Part shown: piece after piece, positions 1 through 7,737 of the stretch
How positions within the stretch are numbered: position 1 is the first letter of the stretch
Layout of the letters: every line of letters begins with the position of its first letter
NCBI GenBank assembly: GCA_002453315.1
Contig: DKGO01000055.1
Coordinates: 1-30,424 of the forward strand
Length of the DNA: 30,424 nucleotides
Source of the DNA: Caryophanales bacterium UBA6768
Lineage (GTDB): Bacteria > Bacillota > Bacilli > Bacillales_D > Amphibacillaceae
Reading direction: 5' to 3'
Notes under the pieces: model-generated
The model's database searches: none
What the model was told of the DNA's origin: nothing
The model's input: the letters and a program-made list of their open reading frames with translations, nothing else
Position numbers and translations under genes: made by a program

Positions 1-1
1 T

Positions 2-529
2 TATAATCCTGAAAAGGCAAAGCAGCTATTGAAAGATTCAGGGGTAGATAACCCGTCATTTACGATGGTCCATCGTTCTACACCTTATTACGGCAGAATA
101 GCTGAAGCGATACAAAGTCAATTACAAGACATTGGCTTTGAAGTAAATCTTGAGCCGATGGAAATCGTTTCAGCCGACGGTAACTTTTTCGTAGATCAAA
201 AAAGCAATGCCTATTTAACGATCTATACGGGGCGGGTCGATCCTCAGCAAGCAGTTGAACTTTTATTCTCTGGAGAGAGTTTTTATAATGTCGGTGGTCA
301 ACCACATTCAAAAATTGATTCACTCATATCTGAAGCTTCTACCGTTTATGACCAAGAAGAACGAGCTTCTATTTATCGTGAAATTAGCAAAGAAACGATT
401 CTCGAAGAAGCGATTCAAGTCCCGCTCATCTTTTCACCAAGAATAGCGGCAATGAAAGACGAATTGAAAGGCTTTGAACATAACTTGTTAGGCAAGCCGC
501 TGTATTCAGAACTGTGGAAAGAACAGTAG
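2..529 (+). CDS. Family-5 extracellular solute-binding protein, C-terminal part (partial)
   Basis: This is the 3' end of a peptide/nickel-type ABC transporter solute-binding lipoprotein (SBP_bac_5 family). The reading frame is open from base 2 and the start lies outside the window. The visible 175 residues begin in the YNPEKAKQLLKDSG region that these proteins carry in their C-terminal lobe and end in LWKEQ. They align along their whole length with the two complete paralogues downstream: the shared landmarks are the AEAIQSQL, GESFYN and EEAIQVPLIF segments. The family binds peptides, metals or other solutes outside the membrane and hands them to permeases; no permease or ATPase gene is visible here, so these may lie upstream. 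The substrate cannot be told from the sequence. A perfect hairpin follows the stop. Confidence 0.9.
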   Translation, partial: YNPEKAKQLLKDSGVDNPSFTMVHRSTPYYGRIAEAIQSQLQDIGFEVNLEPMEIVSADGNFFVDQKSNAYLTIYTGRVDPQQAVELLFSGESFYNVGGQPHSKIDSLISEASTVYDQEERASIYREISKETILEEAIQVPLIFSPRIAAMKDELKGFEHNLLGKPLYSELWKEQ

Positions 530-533
530 GAAA

Positions 534-561
534 AGTGGAGTGGCAAATACGCCACTCCACT
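534..561 (+). repeat. Perfect 11-bp hairpin after the first binding-protein gene (copy 1 of an intergenic repeat)
   Basis: AGTGGAGTGGC and GCCACTCCACT form an uninterrupted 11-bp stem around a 6-base loop, starting 5 bases after the stop codon. There is no T-run behind it, so it is more likely a processing or attenuation hairpin, or a weak terminator, than a classical terminator. A near-copy lies at 3930-3955. Confidence 0.75.
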
Positions 562-705
562 AAAAATTAAATTTCATCGCTTTTGAAAATCCAATGATTA
601 TTGACATTTAGACGAAGAACGGGATACAAAACTGAAGTCAATAATTGGGGGCAGATTAAATTCTTCGACCGGTTTTTAAAATTTAAAGTAAAAGGGGTAT
701 TTATT

Positions 706-2238
706 ATGGCAAAAACATGTGGGAAAAGGTTTTTGTTCGTAGTGTTATTAGTTCTTGTTTTTAGTGGATGTTCTTCAACGTCAGAAAATACTCAATCCAA
801 AGAGATCGAGGGTGTTCAACAAGGAGGTGAAGTCACTGTCGGTTACTATGCAGATATTTCAAGTTATGACCCAAGTTTGGCAACTTCAGGCGGTGATCAA
901 ACGTTACTCTACTTTGTTTATGACACTTTAATTAATTACAGTCCTGATTTGAAGCCAATCCCAGGTTTAGCAAAATCATGGGAATATACCGATAATAAAA
1001 CGCTAGTTTTTACTCTCCAAGAAGATGTGACTTTTCATGATGGAACAGCCCTAGATGCTGAAGCCGTTAAACATCATGTTGAATATATGAACCGAGAAGA
1101 ATCAGTAGTACCTGATCTTCAAAATGTTGAATCTGTTGAAGTCATCGATCCGCTAACAGTTGCTTTTCATTTTAAAAAACCAGACTCTTCTGTTTTATTA
1201 GCATTATCAGATAGAGCTGGTATGGTTGTAAGCCCTGCCGCGGTAGCAAAACACAAGGAAGAATATGCTGCACATCCGGTAGGCACTGGTCCTTTTAAAT
1301 TAGTAGATCGGATTCCAAATAATGAAATTAATTTAGAACGATATGAAGACTATTGGCAAGAAAATCTTCCACATCTTGATAACGTAAAAGTGAAAATTAT
1401 GACTGATGAAAATTCTATGGTTAATGCTTTAAAATCAGACGAAGTACAAGTCATTGGTGGTGTGACTCCAACGAGCATTCAAACATTAGAAGAATCTGAA
1501 CAACTCAAATTACATGCCGATTCATCCTCGATCTTTCAATACATGTGGCTTGTTACTTCCAAGCCCCCATTAAATAAAAAAGAAGTTCGTTTAGCCATTT
1601 CACATGCAATAAATCGAGATGAACTAGCAAAGATACTCACTTTTGGAACAGGAGAGGCGGCTTATACGCCATTTCCAGAAGGGCATTGGGCCCACGATCC
1701 CAATTTGGAAATTGCCTATGATCCTGAAAAAGCGAAACAATTATTAAAAGATGCTAACGTTGGCGAAGTAAATTTGGATATTGTGTTAAAGCCAGATGCT
1801 TACAGTAATAGAATTGGTGAAGCAATTAAAGGCCAGTTAGAGGATGTTGGTATAAATGTTAATTTACTACCAACTGAAGTAACGAAAATGACCTCTGAGT
1901 TTTATGTACAAAAGAAATACCACAGTATGTTAGCAAGGTGGACGGGGGCACCTGATACAGGATTAAATCTTCGTTTAATGTTTGGAAAAGATAGTTTACA
2001 AAATGTAGGTGATTATGTTAACCAAGACTTTGAATCTATAATCACCTCAATTTTTGAAACAACAGATTTAGAGGATCAGGGCAAACTAATAAGTGAAGCA
2101 TCTCAAATTATTATTTTAGACGATGCTGTTGGTATCCCGCTTTTTTATGAACCATCCATTGTAGCAATGAATAAAAAGTTAAGTGGTTATGAACCAAATC
2201 AGTTAGGCAAACAAAGATTACAGTTTCTTCATTATTGA
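706..2238 (+). CDS. Family-5 extracellular solute-binding lipoprotein (second of three)
   Basis: A complete ABC-transporter binding protein of the SBP_bac_5 family, 510 residues. The ATG at 706 is chosen because AAAGGGG lies at 691-697 and because the protein then opens with a lipoprotein signal peptide (MAKTCGKRF, a hydrophobic stretch, then a VFSGC lipobox with Cys near residue 22). A longer reading frame from TTG at 601 would put 35 polar residues in front of the signal peptide. Family landmarks are GGEVTVGYY, LAKSWEYTDNKTLVFTLQ, TFHDGTALDAEAVK, GTGPFKL and YDPEKAKQLLKDA. The protein should be anchored to the outer face of the membrane. It is clearly paralogous to its two neighbours but has the most divergent C-terminus (ends QRLQFLHY) and looks more AT-rich. 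A perfect TTGACA at 601-606 could be a -35 box, but no good -10 follows it. The ligit gene behind it starts 26 bases after the stop, suggesting co-transcription. Confidence 0.9.
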   Translation: MAKTCGKRFLFVVLLVLVFSGCSSTSENTQSKEIEGVQQGGEVTVGYYADISSYDPSLATSGGDQTLLYFVYDTLINYSPDLKPIPGLAKSWEYTDNKTLVFTLQEDVTFHDGTALDAEAVKHHVEYMNREESVVPDLQNVESVEVIDPLTVAFHFKKPDSSVLLALSDRAGMVVSPAAVAKHKEEYAAHPVGTGPFKLVDRIPNNEINLERYEDYWQENLPHLDNVKVKIMTDENSMVNALKSDEVQVIGGVTPTSIQTLEESEQLKLHADSSSIFQYMWLVTSKPPLNKKEVRLAISHAINRDELAKILTFGTGEAAYTPFPEGHWAHDPNLEIAYDPEKAKQLLKDANVGEVNLDIVLKPDAYSNRIGEAIKGQLEDVGINVNLLPTEVTKMTSEFYVQKKYHSMLARWTGAPDTGLNLRLMFGKDSLQNVGDYVNQDFESIITSIFETTDLEDQGKLISEASQIIILDDAVGIPLFYEPSIVAMNKKLSGYEPNQLGKQRLQFLHY

Positions 2239-2264
2239 ATCTTAATAGGAAGAGGTGAGAATAC

Positions 2265-3908
2265 ATGCGCAATTTTTGGCCACGTAATTTGCAAAAAAAA
2301 TTAGTTTATCGTTTAGGTGAAAAGCCATTACATGATTACTTGATAGATAATGGAATTGAAGCCCCAAATGAAACGGCTTACACATTTTATGGTACAAAAA
2401 TTACTTGGAAAGAGTTAAATGAAAGTACGGATCGACTTGCACAATTTTTAAAAAATAAAGGGATAAAAAAGAATGATCGAGTAGCATTATTTATGCAAAA
2501 TTGTCCGCAGTACCTCATAGGTCATTATGCAATTCAGAAGCTAGGTGTAACTGTCGTTCCTTTCAATCCAATGTATAAACAATCTGAGCTTAAATATTTA
2601 ATGAATGAGGCAGAAGTGAAAGGAATAATCTTAAGTCAAGAACTGTATTCAGAAGTAGATGCAATTAGAAAACAAGTACGTTCATTAGAGTTAATTGTTA
2701 CCACTCATTATACAGATTTTATTCCAACGAAGCCTTCTTTAAAACTGCCAGATGAATTTAACACAAAAAAAATATCGTTTACTGATACTTACGATTTGAT
2801 TGAAATCTTGGCGAGTGTTTCTCCACTTACGGAACGGGAGAAAATAAATTTATGGGAAGATGTCGGACTGTTAGTATTTACATCAGGGACTACAGGGAGA
2901 CCGAAAGGAGCAATGATAACTTATGGTAATGCTTTATTCAAAACGGCAGCTACCGTTCAAGCTAATGAAATTAAACAAAGTGCTCATTTTTTAGCGGTTG
3001 CTCCCTTTTGTCATATTGCAGGCATGTTACTCGGGGTAAACATTCCTATTTACAGTGCGTGTAAAAATGTTATGTTGTCTCGATTTGAAGCAGAAACAGT
3101 CATTTCGGCTATAGAAAAATATAAAATAAATAACTGGTATAGTGTTGCACCAATGAACGTGGAGATATTAAACTTTCCGACTATAGAAAATAGAGACTTA
3201 TCTTCACTCAAATATAATTATGGTACAAGTTTTGGAATTTCAATAGATAAACAATTGGCTGACGAATGGAATGAACTAACTGAGGGCGGTTTATTATTTG
3301 AATCATCTTATGGTTTAAGCGAAACTCATTCAGCGGACACCTTTATGCCGCGGGATAAAATTAAGTTTGGTTCTTGTGGGATTGCTACCTACAATACAGA
3401 AATCAAGATCATTGATCCGGATTCTGGAAAAGAACTACCCGTAGGAAACCAAGGTGAAATTGTTATAAAAAGTCCCGGTGTTTTCAAAGGATATCTAAAC
3501 CAGCCCGAGGCTACGTCGGAAACATTACGGGATGGTTGGCTTTACACTGGCGATATTGGAAAAGTCGATGAAGATGGTTATGTGTATTTTCTCGGCCGAA
3601 TTAAAGAAATGATTAAGTCATCAGGATATAGCGTGTTTCCTGAAGATGTCGAAGCGTTAATGAAAGAGCATGAAGCCATTCTTCAAGTGGCTACAATCGG
3701 GGTACCTGATAAAACAAGGGGTGAAACTGTTAAGGCTTTTATCGTCTTGAAGCCAGATTACGTTGGGAAAATAAGCGAAGAAGAGATTATAAATTGGGCA
3801 AAAGACCATATCGCCGCTTATAAATACCCACGTGAAATCGAATTTCGTCAAAGTCTTCCGGCGACGAGCTCAGGTAAAGTGTTAAGAAGATTGTTAGTCG
3901 AAGAGTAA
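2265..3908 (+). CDS. AMP-dependent acyl-CoA synthetase/ligase
   Basis: An adenylate-forming enzyme of the acyl-CoA ligase superfamily, 547 residues, the usual length for medium/long-chain or aryl acid ligases. The ATP-binding P-loop FTSGTTGRPKGAM is at about residues 205-217. The A5 motif SSYGLSETHS is near 345, the hinge segment YTGDIGKVDEDGYVYFLGR is near 427-445, and the catalytic C-terminal lysine is in TSSGKVLRR near residue 538. It should activate a carboxylic acid with ATP and transfer it to CoA (or another thiol) in the cytoplasm. The ATG has GAGGTGA at 2252-2258. It is flanked on both sides by binding-protein genes on the same strand, which suggests that the acid or a derivative of it is what the transporter brings in. 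The exact substrate is unknown. No motif is missing. Confidence 0.92.
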   Translation: MRNFWPRNLQKKLVYRLGEKPLHDYLIDNGIEAPNETAYTFYGTKITWKELNESTDRLAQFLKNKGIKKNDRVALFMQNCPQYLIGHYAIQKLGVTVVPFNPMYKQSELKYLMNEAEVKGIILSQELYSEVDAIRKQVRSLELIVTTHYTDFIPTKPSLKLPDEFNTKKISFTDTYDLIEILASVSPLTEREKINLWEDVGLLVFTSGTTGRPKGAMITYGNALFKTAATVQANEIKQSAHFLAVAPFCHIAGMLLGVNIPIYSACKNVMLSRFEAETVISAIEKYKINNWYSVAPMNVEILNFPTIENRDLSSLKYNYGTSFGISIDKQLADEWNELTEGGLLFESSYGLSETHSADTFMPRDKIKFGSCGIATYNTEIKIIDPDSGKELPVGNQGEIVIKSPGVFKGYLNQPEATSETLRDGWLYTGDIGKVDEDGYVYFLGRIKEMIKSSGYSVFPEDVEALMKEHEAILQVATIGVPDKTRGETVKAFIVLKPDYVGKISEEEIINWAKDHIAAYKYPREIEFRQSLPATSSGKVLRRLLVEE

Positions 3909-3910
3909 AT

Positions 3911-3955
3911 GGAAAGAACAGTGCAAAAGGTGGAGTGGCAAATATGTCACTCCAC
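3911..3955 (+). repeat. Remnant of a binding-protein gene end plus hairpin (copy 2 of the intergenic repeat)
   Basis: Immediately after the ligase stop, the sequence matches the last codons of the first binding-protein gene (TGGAAAGAACAGT, which there encodes WKEQ and the first base of the stop) and then the same hairpin. GTGGAGTGGC at 3930-3939 pairs with GTCACTCCAC at 3946-3955 with one G-T wobble and a 6-base loop. The copy at 514-561 is the counterpart. No full gene precedes it here, so it reads as a scar of duplication or insertion. Confidence 0.7.
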
Positions 3956-3977
3956 AAATAATTTAGGAGGCACAGCA

Positions 3978-5531
3978 TTGGGTAAAACATTCCTTACTTC
4001 TATAAAAGCATTCTTATTGTTAACTATTGCAATTCTAGTTATTGGTTGTTCCGCTGAGACAGATACAAATAAAAATCCATCCCATTCAGATAAAGGTACA
4101 CCTCAACAAGGTGGGGAAGTGACTGTTGCTTACATAACAGATGCGACAAATTATGATCCCATTCTGAGCAGTAGCGCAGATGATAATCCAATACTATGGC
4201 CAATCTATGATACGTTAATTTCCTTTACTTCTGAACTTGAACCAGCACCTGGATTGGCAGAATCATGGGAATTCCTAGATGATACAACGTTAGAGCTTCA
4301 GCTTAGAGAAGGTGTAACCTTTCATGACGGGACAGCATTTGATGCGGAGGCGGTCAAATTTAATATTGAGCGGAGTATTTCTGAGGAATCACAAGTCTCC
4401 GATCTTGACAGTGTCGAAAAAGCCGAGGTTGTTGATGAAAAGACAGTTAAAATACATTTAAAGCAAGAGGACTCTTCTCTACTGTTAGCTTTATCAGACC
4501 GAGCTGGCATGATCGTATCGCCAACTGCCGTAAAAAAAAGCGAAAAAGATTTTTCACAAAACCCTATCGGAGCAGGACCATTTAAGCTGGTAAATCGGGT
4601 ACCGAACGGAGAGGTTGTTTTTGAAGCGTATGAAGATTACTGGCAAGAAGGGCAGCCGTATGTAGATAAACTAACTATAAAAATAATGGCAGATGAAAAC
4701 ACACGGATTAATGCGCTTAAATCGGGTGAAATTGATCTCGCAGTTCACATCTCACCGGGAAATGCTCAAAGTCTCGAAAATGATGTAAATGTTGTCCTAA
4801 AAGATGCGTTGCCGATCCGAGTTAGGGCCATCTATTTAAATACATCAATGCCACCACTTGATAATCAAGCAGTTCGACTCGCTGTTCAACATGGTATTGA
4901 TCGGGAAGCGCTTATACAAGGAGTTAATCTAGGCAAAGGAGAAGTTGCCACTCAAGTGTTCCCGAAACAATATTGGGCTGCTAATAAAAATATGGAAATT
5001 AAATATGATCCGGAAAAGTCTAAAAAACTGTTAAAAGAAGCGGGACATGAAAATGTTTCGTTTACTTTAATCCAATTTGCAATGGCACAAGAAATTAAAA
5101 TGGCAGAAGCGATAAAAGGCCAATTAGCAGAAGTGGGGATAGACGTTAAACTTGATTCGATGGAAGTGAACACAGGAACTGCAAGTTTTTTCGCTGAAAA
5201 GAAAGCACCTGCATTCTACTCAACTTGGACAGGCAGACCTGACCCACAAATTACGATTAATCAATTGTTTTCCAAAGACAGTTTCTATAATCCTGGAGGC
5301 TACTCGACTTCAGAAATTGAATCACTTATTTCTAAAGCAGCTTCAACCTATGATCAAGATGAACGAGCTACACTATATAAAGAAATTAATGAGAAAGCTA
5401 TCTTGGAAGAAGCCATGATCATACCAATTATATTTGAACCAGTCGTCTCTGCCATGAATCAACAAGTACAAGGATTCGAACCGAATATGATGGGTAAACC
5501 TGTCTTTTCTTCTATTTGGTTAGACCAATGA
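3978..5531 (+). CDS. Family-5 extracellular solute-binding lipoprotein (third of three)
   Basis: A complete SBP_bac_5 binding protein, 517 residues. The TTG at 3978 is preferred because TAGGAGG at 3964-3970 sits 7 bases in front of it, and the protein then starts MGKTF, followed by a hydrophobic segment and a VIGC lipobox. An ATG at 3909 would translate the intergenic hairpin and hide the signal peptide. Landmarks are GGEVTVAYI, LAESWEFLDDTTLELQL, TFHDGTAFDAEAVKF, GAGPFKL, YDPEKSKKLLKEAG and a C-terminus GKPVFSSIW. The C-terminal third is closer to the first, partial protein than to the second (shared SFYN-GG and TYDQ-ERA segments). The role is substrate capture for an ABC importer whose permease genes are not in the window. 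Confidence 0.92.
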   Translation: MGKTFLTSIKAFLLLTIAILVIGCSAETDTNKNPSHSDKGTPQQGGEVTVAYITDATNYDPILSSSADDNPILWPIYDTLISFTSELEPAPGLAESWEFLDDTTLELQLREGVTFHDGTAFDAEAVKFNIERSISEESQVSDLDSVEKAEVVDEKTVKIHLKQEDSSLLLALSDRAGMIVSPTAVKKSEKDFSQNPIGAGPFKLVNRVPNGEVVFEAYEDYWQEGQPYVDKLTIKIMADENTRINALKSGEIDLAVHISPGNAQSLENDVNVVLKDALPIRVRAIYLNTSMPPLDNQAVRLAVQHGIDREALIQGVNLGKGEVATQVFPKQYWAANKNMEIKYDPEKSKKLLKEAGHENVSFTLIQFAMAQEIKMAEAIKGQLAEVGIDVKLDSMEVNTGTASFFAEKKAPAFYSTWTGRPDPQITINQLFSKDSFYNPGGYSTSEIESLISKAASTYDQDERATLYKEINEKAILEEAMIIPIIFEPVVSAMNQQVQGFEPNMMGKPVFSSIWLDQ

Positions 5532-5624
5532 GTTACAGTGACACGGGCAATACGACACGCTATCTTTCATACACATTTCTCAAAATTAGGTTATCATTAA
5601 AGGTAACTATGAAAATGGGGGGTT

Positions 5625-5813
5625 ATGATAAAGGTGCGTGAAGCGATAAAACAAACGCTATCGTTACGTGGGATTGAAGTCGATAAAGCAGATTATCCGT
5701 ATGTAGAGCTTCAAATGATGTTAGTTAAACAGTTGGAAGGTGAGCTTGCAAACTTTAAATTAAACGATGTTGTTCCAGCCACTGTCTATCGAGCGGAGGT
5801 GGCAAAGGAATGA
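5625..5813 (+). CDS. Small AtzG-like (DUF4089-type) amidase partner
   Basis: A 62-residue soluble protein whose stop codon overlaps the amidase start (ATGA at 5810-5813), so the two are translationally coupled. It opens MIKVREAIKQTL and ends in the pattern LNDVVPATVYRAEVAKE, which resembles the short E-PA-VFRA tail of AtzG-type proteins. From recalled knowledge of that family, AtzG is a 60-70-residue partner that forms a complex with the amidase AtzE. The assignment rests on size, position and this tail, without a database search. GGGGGG lies only two bases before the ATG, so a GTG at 5634 is an alternative start. Confidence 0.6.
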   Translation: MIKVREAIKQTLSLRGIEVDKADYPYVELQMMLVKQLEGELANFKLNDVVPATVYRAEVAKE

Positions 5814-7216
5814 AAGCGCTTCACTATAAAACAGTCTCAGACATTGCTCCAAAACTAAAAAAGAAAGAACTTTCTCCGGTTGATTTAACGAACGTGATGT
5901 TCGATCGGATTGACGAAGTTGATGAACAAATCAATTCATATATTACTGTGATGAAGCAGGAAGCGCTGGCGGATGCTAAGCGAGCAGAACAAGAAATCAT
6001 GGATGGACATTATCGTGGGCCGCTCCATGGAGTTCCAATTGCAGTTAAGGATTTGCTTAACACAAAAGGCATTCGAACGACGTCAGGCTCGAAGGTACTG
6101 GCAGATAATCTTCCGGACCTTGATGCAACAGTTATAACGAAGCTCCGCGAAGCAGGAGCGATAATTCTAGGAAAGTTAAACATGCACGAATTTGCTTTCG
6201 GTGTCACAAATAAAAACAACCATTATGGCGATGCGAAAAACCCGTGGGATGTTGAACGCACACCAGGAGGTTCAAGTGGAGGAAGCGGTGCAGCCGTTGC
6301 GGCAGGGCTCGCTTTTGTGGCTATCGGCTCTGATACCGGAGGATCGATCCGAACGCCAGCTGCATTGTGTGGTATATACGGTCTTAAGCCAACCTTCGGA
6401 CGTGTAAGTAAGCATGGTGCAATTCCCCTTGCATGGTCATTGGATCATCTCGGTCCGATGGCCCGAAATGTAGAAGATCTGGCGATTGCCCTTGAAGCAA
6501 TTGCAGGGTTTGATAGCAATGATCCGACGACAGTAGAAAAATCGGTACCCCGATATCAGTCTGAGCTACATGATACGTTAGCTGGAATTAAAATTGGGGT
6601 ACCAACTAACTACTTTTTTGATTTTGTTGAAGAGGAAGTTGAACAGTCTGTCAGACACGCAATAGCTACAATGGAAAAGCTAGGTGCTACACTTGTAGAC
6701 ATTAACATTCCTGAGCTTTCACTAGCTGAATTTAGTGAACTTGTGACGATTCAAGCCGAAGCGGCGACATATCATCATGACATGCTCACAGAAAAAAGCC
6801 ATCTTTATGGAAATGATGTTCGAACGACCCTGCAAGCGGGAGAACTCGTTACAGCAGTACAGTACATTCAAGCTCAACAAGCGAGACGAAAAATTCAAGA
6901 AGCTGTCTCACGAGCGTTTGCAGAAGTTGATGTAATTGCAGCACCATCCTTGCCGATGACAGCTCCGAAGTGGAAAGAAAACTTTAAAATCATTAAAGGG
7001 GAGAGTAAGGCAATCACTGCTGAATTTGTTCGGTTTGCAGCTCCTGCCAACTTAACCGGAATCCCATCATTGTCGCTACCGACAGGGTTTTCATCGGACG
7101 GACTGCCGATGTCGATGCAACTTATGGGTAGAGCTTTTGAAGAACTTAGATTGCTTCAAGTTGCGAGTGCGCTTGAAAAAGCATCGCTTACGGACGACCG
7201 GATTCCACTTGAATAA
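5810..7216 (+). CDS. Amidase signature family hydrolase (GatA/AtzE-type)
   Basis: A cytoplasmic amidase, 468 residues, typical length for the amidase signature family. The Ser-cisSer-Lys catalytic set is visible: Lys in PIAVKDLLNT (about residue 80), the cis-Ser in GGSSGGSGAAVAAG (about 155), and the nucleophile in DTGGSIRTPAALCG (about 179). It should hydrolyse a carboxamide bond to a carboxylate and ammonia. It is probably not the tRNA amidotransferase subunit GatA, because no gatC or gatB gene flanks it; instead a 62-aa AtzG-like partner precedes it with ATGA overlap. AtzE-type hydrolases such as 1-carboxybiuret hydrolase have that arrangement, but the substrate here is not known. GGAGGT at 5795-5800 serves the ATG. 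The upstream binding-protein and ligase genes suggest an uptake-and-degradation locus. A terminator follows. Confidence 0.9.
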   Translation: MKALHYKTVSDIAPKLKKKELSPVDLTNVMFDRIDEVDEQINSYITVMKQEALADAKRAEQEIMDGHYRGPLHGVPIAVKDLLNTKGIRTTSGSKVLADNLPDLDATVITKLREAGAIILGKLNMHEFAFGVTNKNNHYGDAKNPWDVERTPGGSSGGSGAAVAAGLAFVAIGSDTGGSIRTPAALCGIYGLKPTFGRVSKHGAIPLAWSLDHLGPMARNVEDLAIALEAIAGFDSNDPTTVEKSVPRYQSELHDTLAGIKIGVPTNYFFDFVEEEVEQSVRHAIATMEKLGATLVDINIPELSLAEFSELVTIQAEAATYHHDMLTEKSHLYGNDVRTTLQAGELVTAVQYIQAQQARRKIQEAVSRAFAEVDVIAAPSLPMTAPKWKENFKIIKGESKAITAEFVRFAAPANLTGIPSLSLPTGFSSDGLPMSMQLMGRAFEELRLLQVASALEKASLTDDRIPLE

Positions 7217-7230
7217 TATGTCGCATGTAA

Positions 7231-7267
7231 AAAAGACTATCAGAAAGAAAAATTGATAGTCTTTTTT
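7231..7267 (+). terminator. Rho-independent terminator after the amidase gene
   Basis: AAAAGACTATCA (7231-7242) pairs perfectly with TGATAGTCTTTT (7254-7265) around an 11-base loop, and the run of T continues to 7267. It closes the plus-strand operon 15 bases after the stop codon. The A-run on the other side could also serve the convergent minus-strand gene. Confidence 0.85.
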
Positions 7268-7300
7268 TATTTGGATTTCTGTGAACTAAATTCTGCTTAG

Positions 7301-7456
7301 TCACACGACTTTCATAGGATCAGGTTCAATGACTTTTCCTAACAGGACAATATCATCATGAATAGCCGTTTTAGCACTTTTAGGCGCTTCATAATACTCT
7401 TCCATTAGCCGACAGAGCTCTCGGATGACAAGAGTTGTCTCACTTATCGCCAACAT
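7301..7456 (-). CDS. 51-residue protein of unknown function
   Basis: A short gene with a strong start signal: GGAGGT lies 7 bases before the ATG at 7456. A longer reading frame begins at 7525 but has no ribosome binding site. The product starts MLAISETTLVIRELC, is mostly helical-looking and charged in the middle (RLMEEYYEAP, KSAKTAIHDD), and ends EPDPMKVV. There is no membrane segment or signal peptide. I do not recognise the family. It stands alone, facing the amidase operon, whose terminator ends 33 bases past this gene's stop codon. Confidence 0.6.
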   Translation of the reverse strand: MLAISETTLVIRELCRLMEEYYEAPKSAKTAIHDDIVLLGKVIEPDPMKVV

Positions 7457-7682
7457 GAAAAGCACCTCCATTAATAATACCTTTATTCTATAGAAAAAAA
7501 TCTCCATATGGAAGTATTTAGACAAAAGAAGTCACTAAGCACTAGAAATTGTCATTGATTTCCTCTCGCTCCGTCTAAACAGTTATTTAGATGTAGGCTT
7601 TTTGTCTTTCTTCACGCTATTATTCGGATTGTCACCCAAGGTACTCATAACTTCACCCGATGATGCATTGTATGTTTAACCT

Positions 7683-7732
7683 AAAAAATGAAAAGCACCA
7701 CTTCGCTAAAAATTTAGCAAAACAGTGCCTTT
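7683..7732 (-). terminator. Terminator of mgtE
   Basis: Read on the minus strand, a stem of about 19 bp (5' arm 7732-7714, 3' arm 7709-7691, small loop) forms if G-U wobbles are allowed. It is followed by CATTTTTT (7690-7683). Several of the wobble pairs become A-C mismatches in the plus-strand transcript, so the hairpin favours the minus strand. It starts 6 bases beyond the mgtE stop. Confidence 0.75.
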
Positions 7733-7737
7733 ATTCA

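Noticed and set aside
601..705. Upstream extension of the second binding protein to TTG at 601
   Set aside because: The ATG at 706 has the ribosome binding site and begins a proper lipoprotein signal peptide.
3909..3977. Upstream extension of the third binding protein to ATG at 3909
   Set aside because: It would translate the intergenic hairpin; TTG at 3978 has TAGGAGG in front.
7583..7648. A 21-codon minus-strand frame (MSTLGDNPNNSVKKDKKPTSK), open for 9 more codons upstream
   Set aside because: It looks protein-like, but the start has only a weak GGTGA and there is no known family; it could be the tail of a decayed gene. Not enough support for a call.
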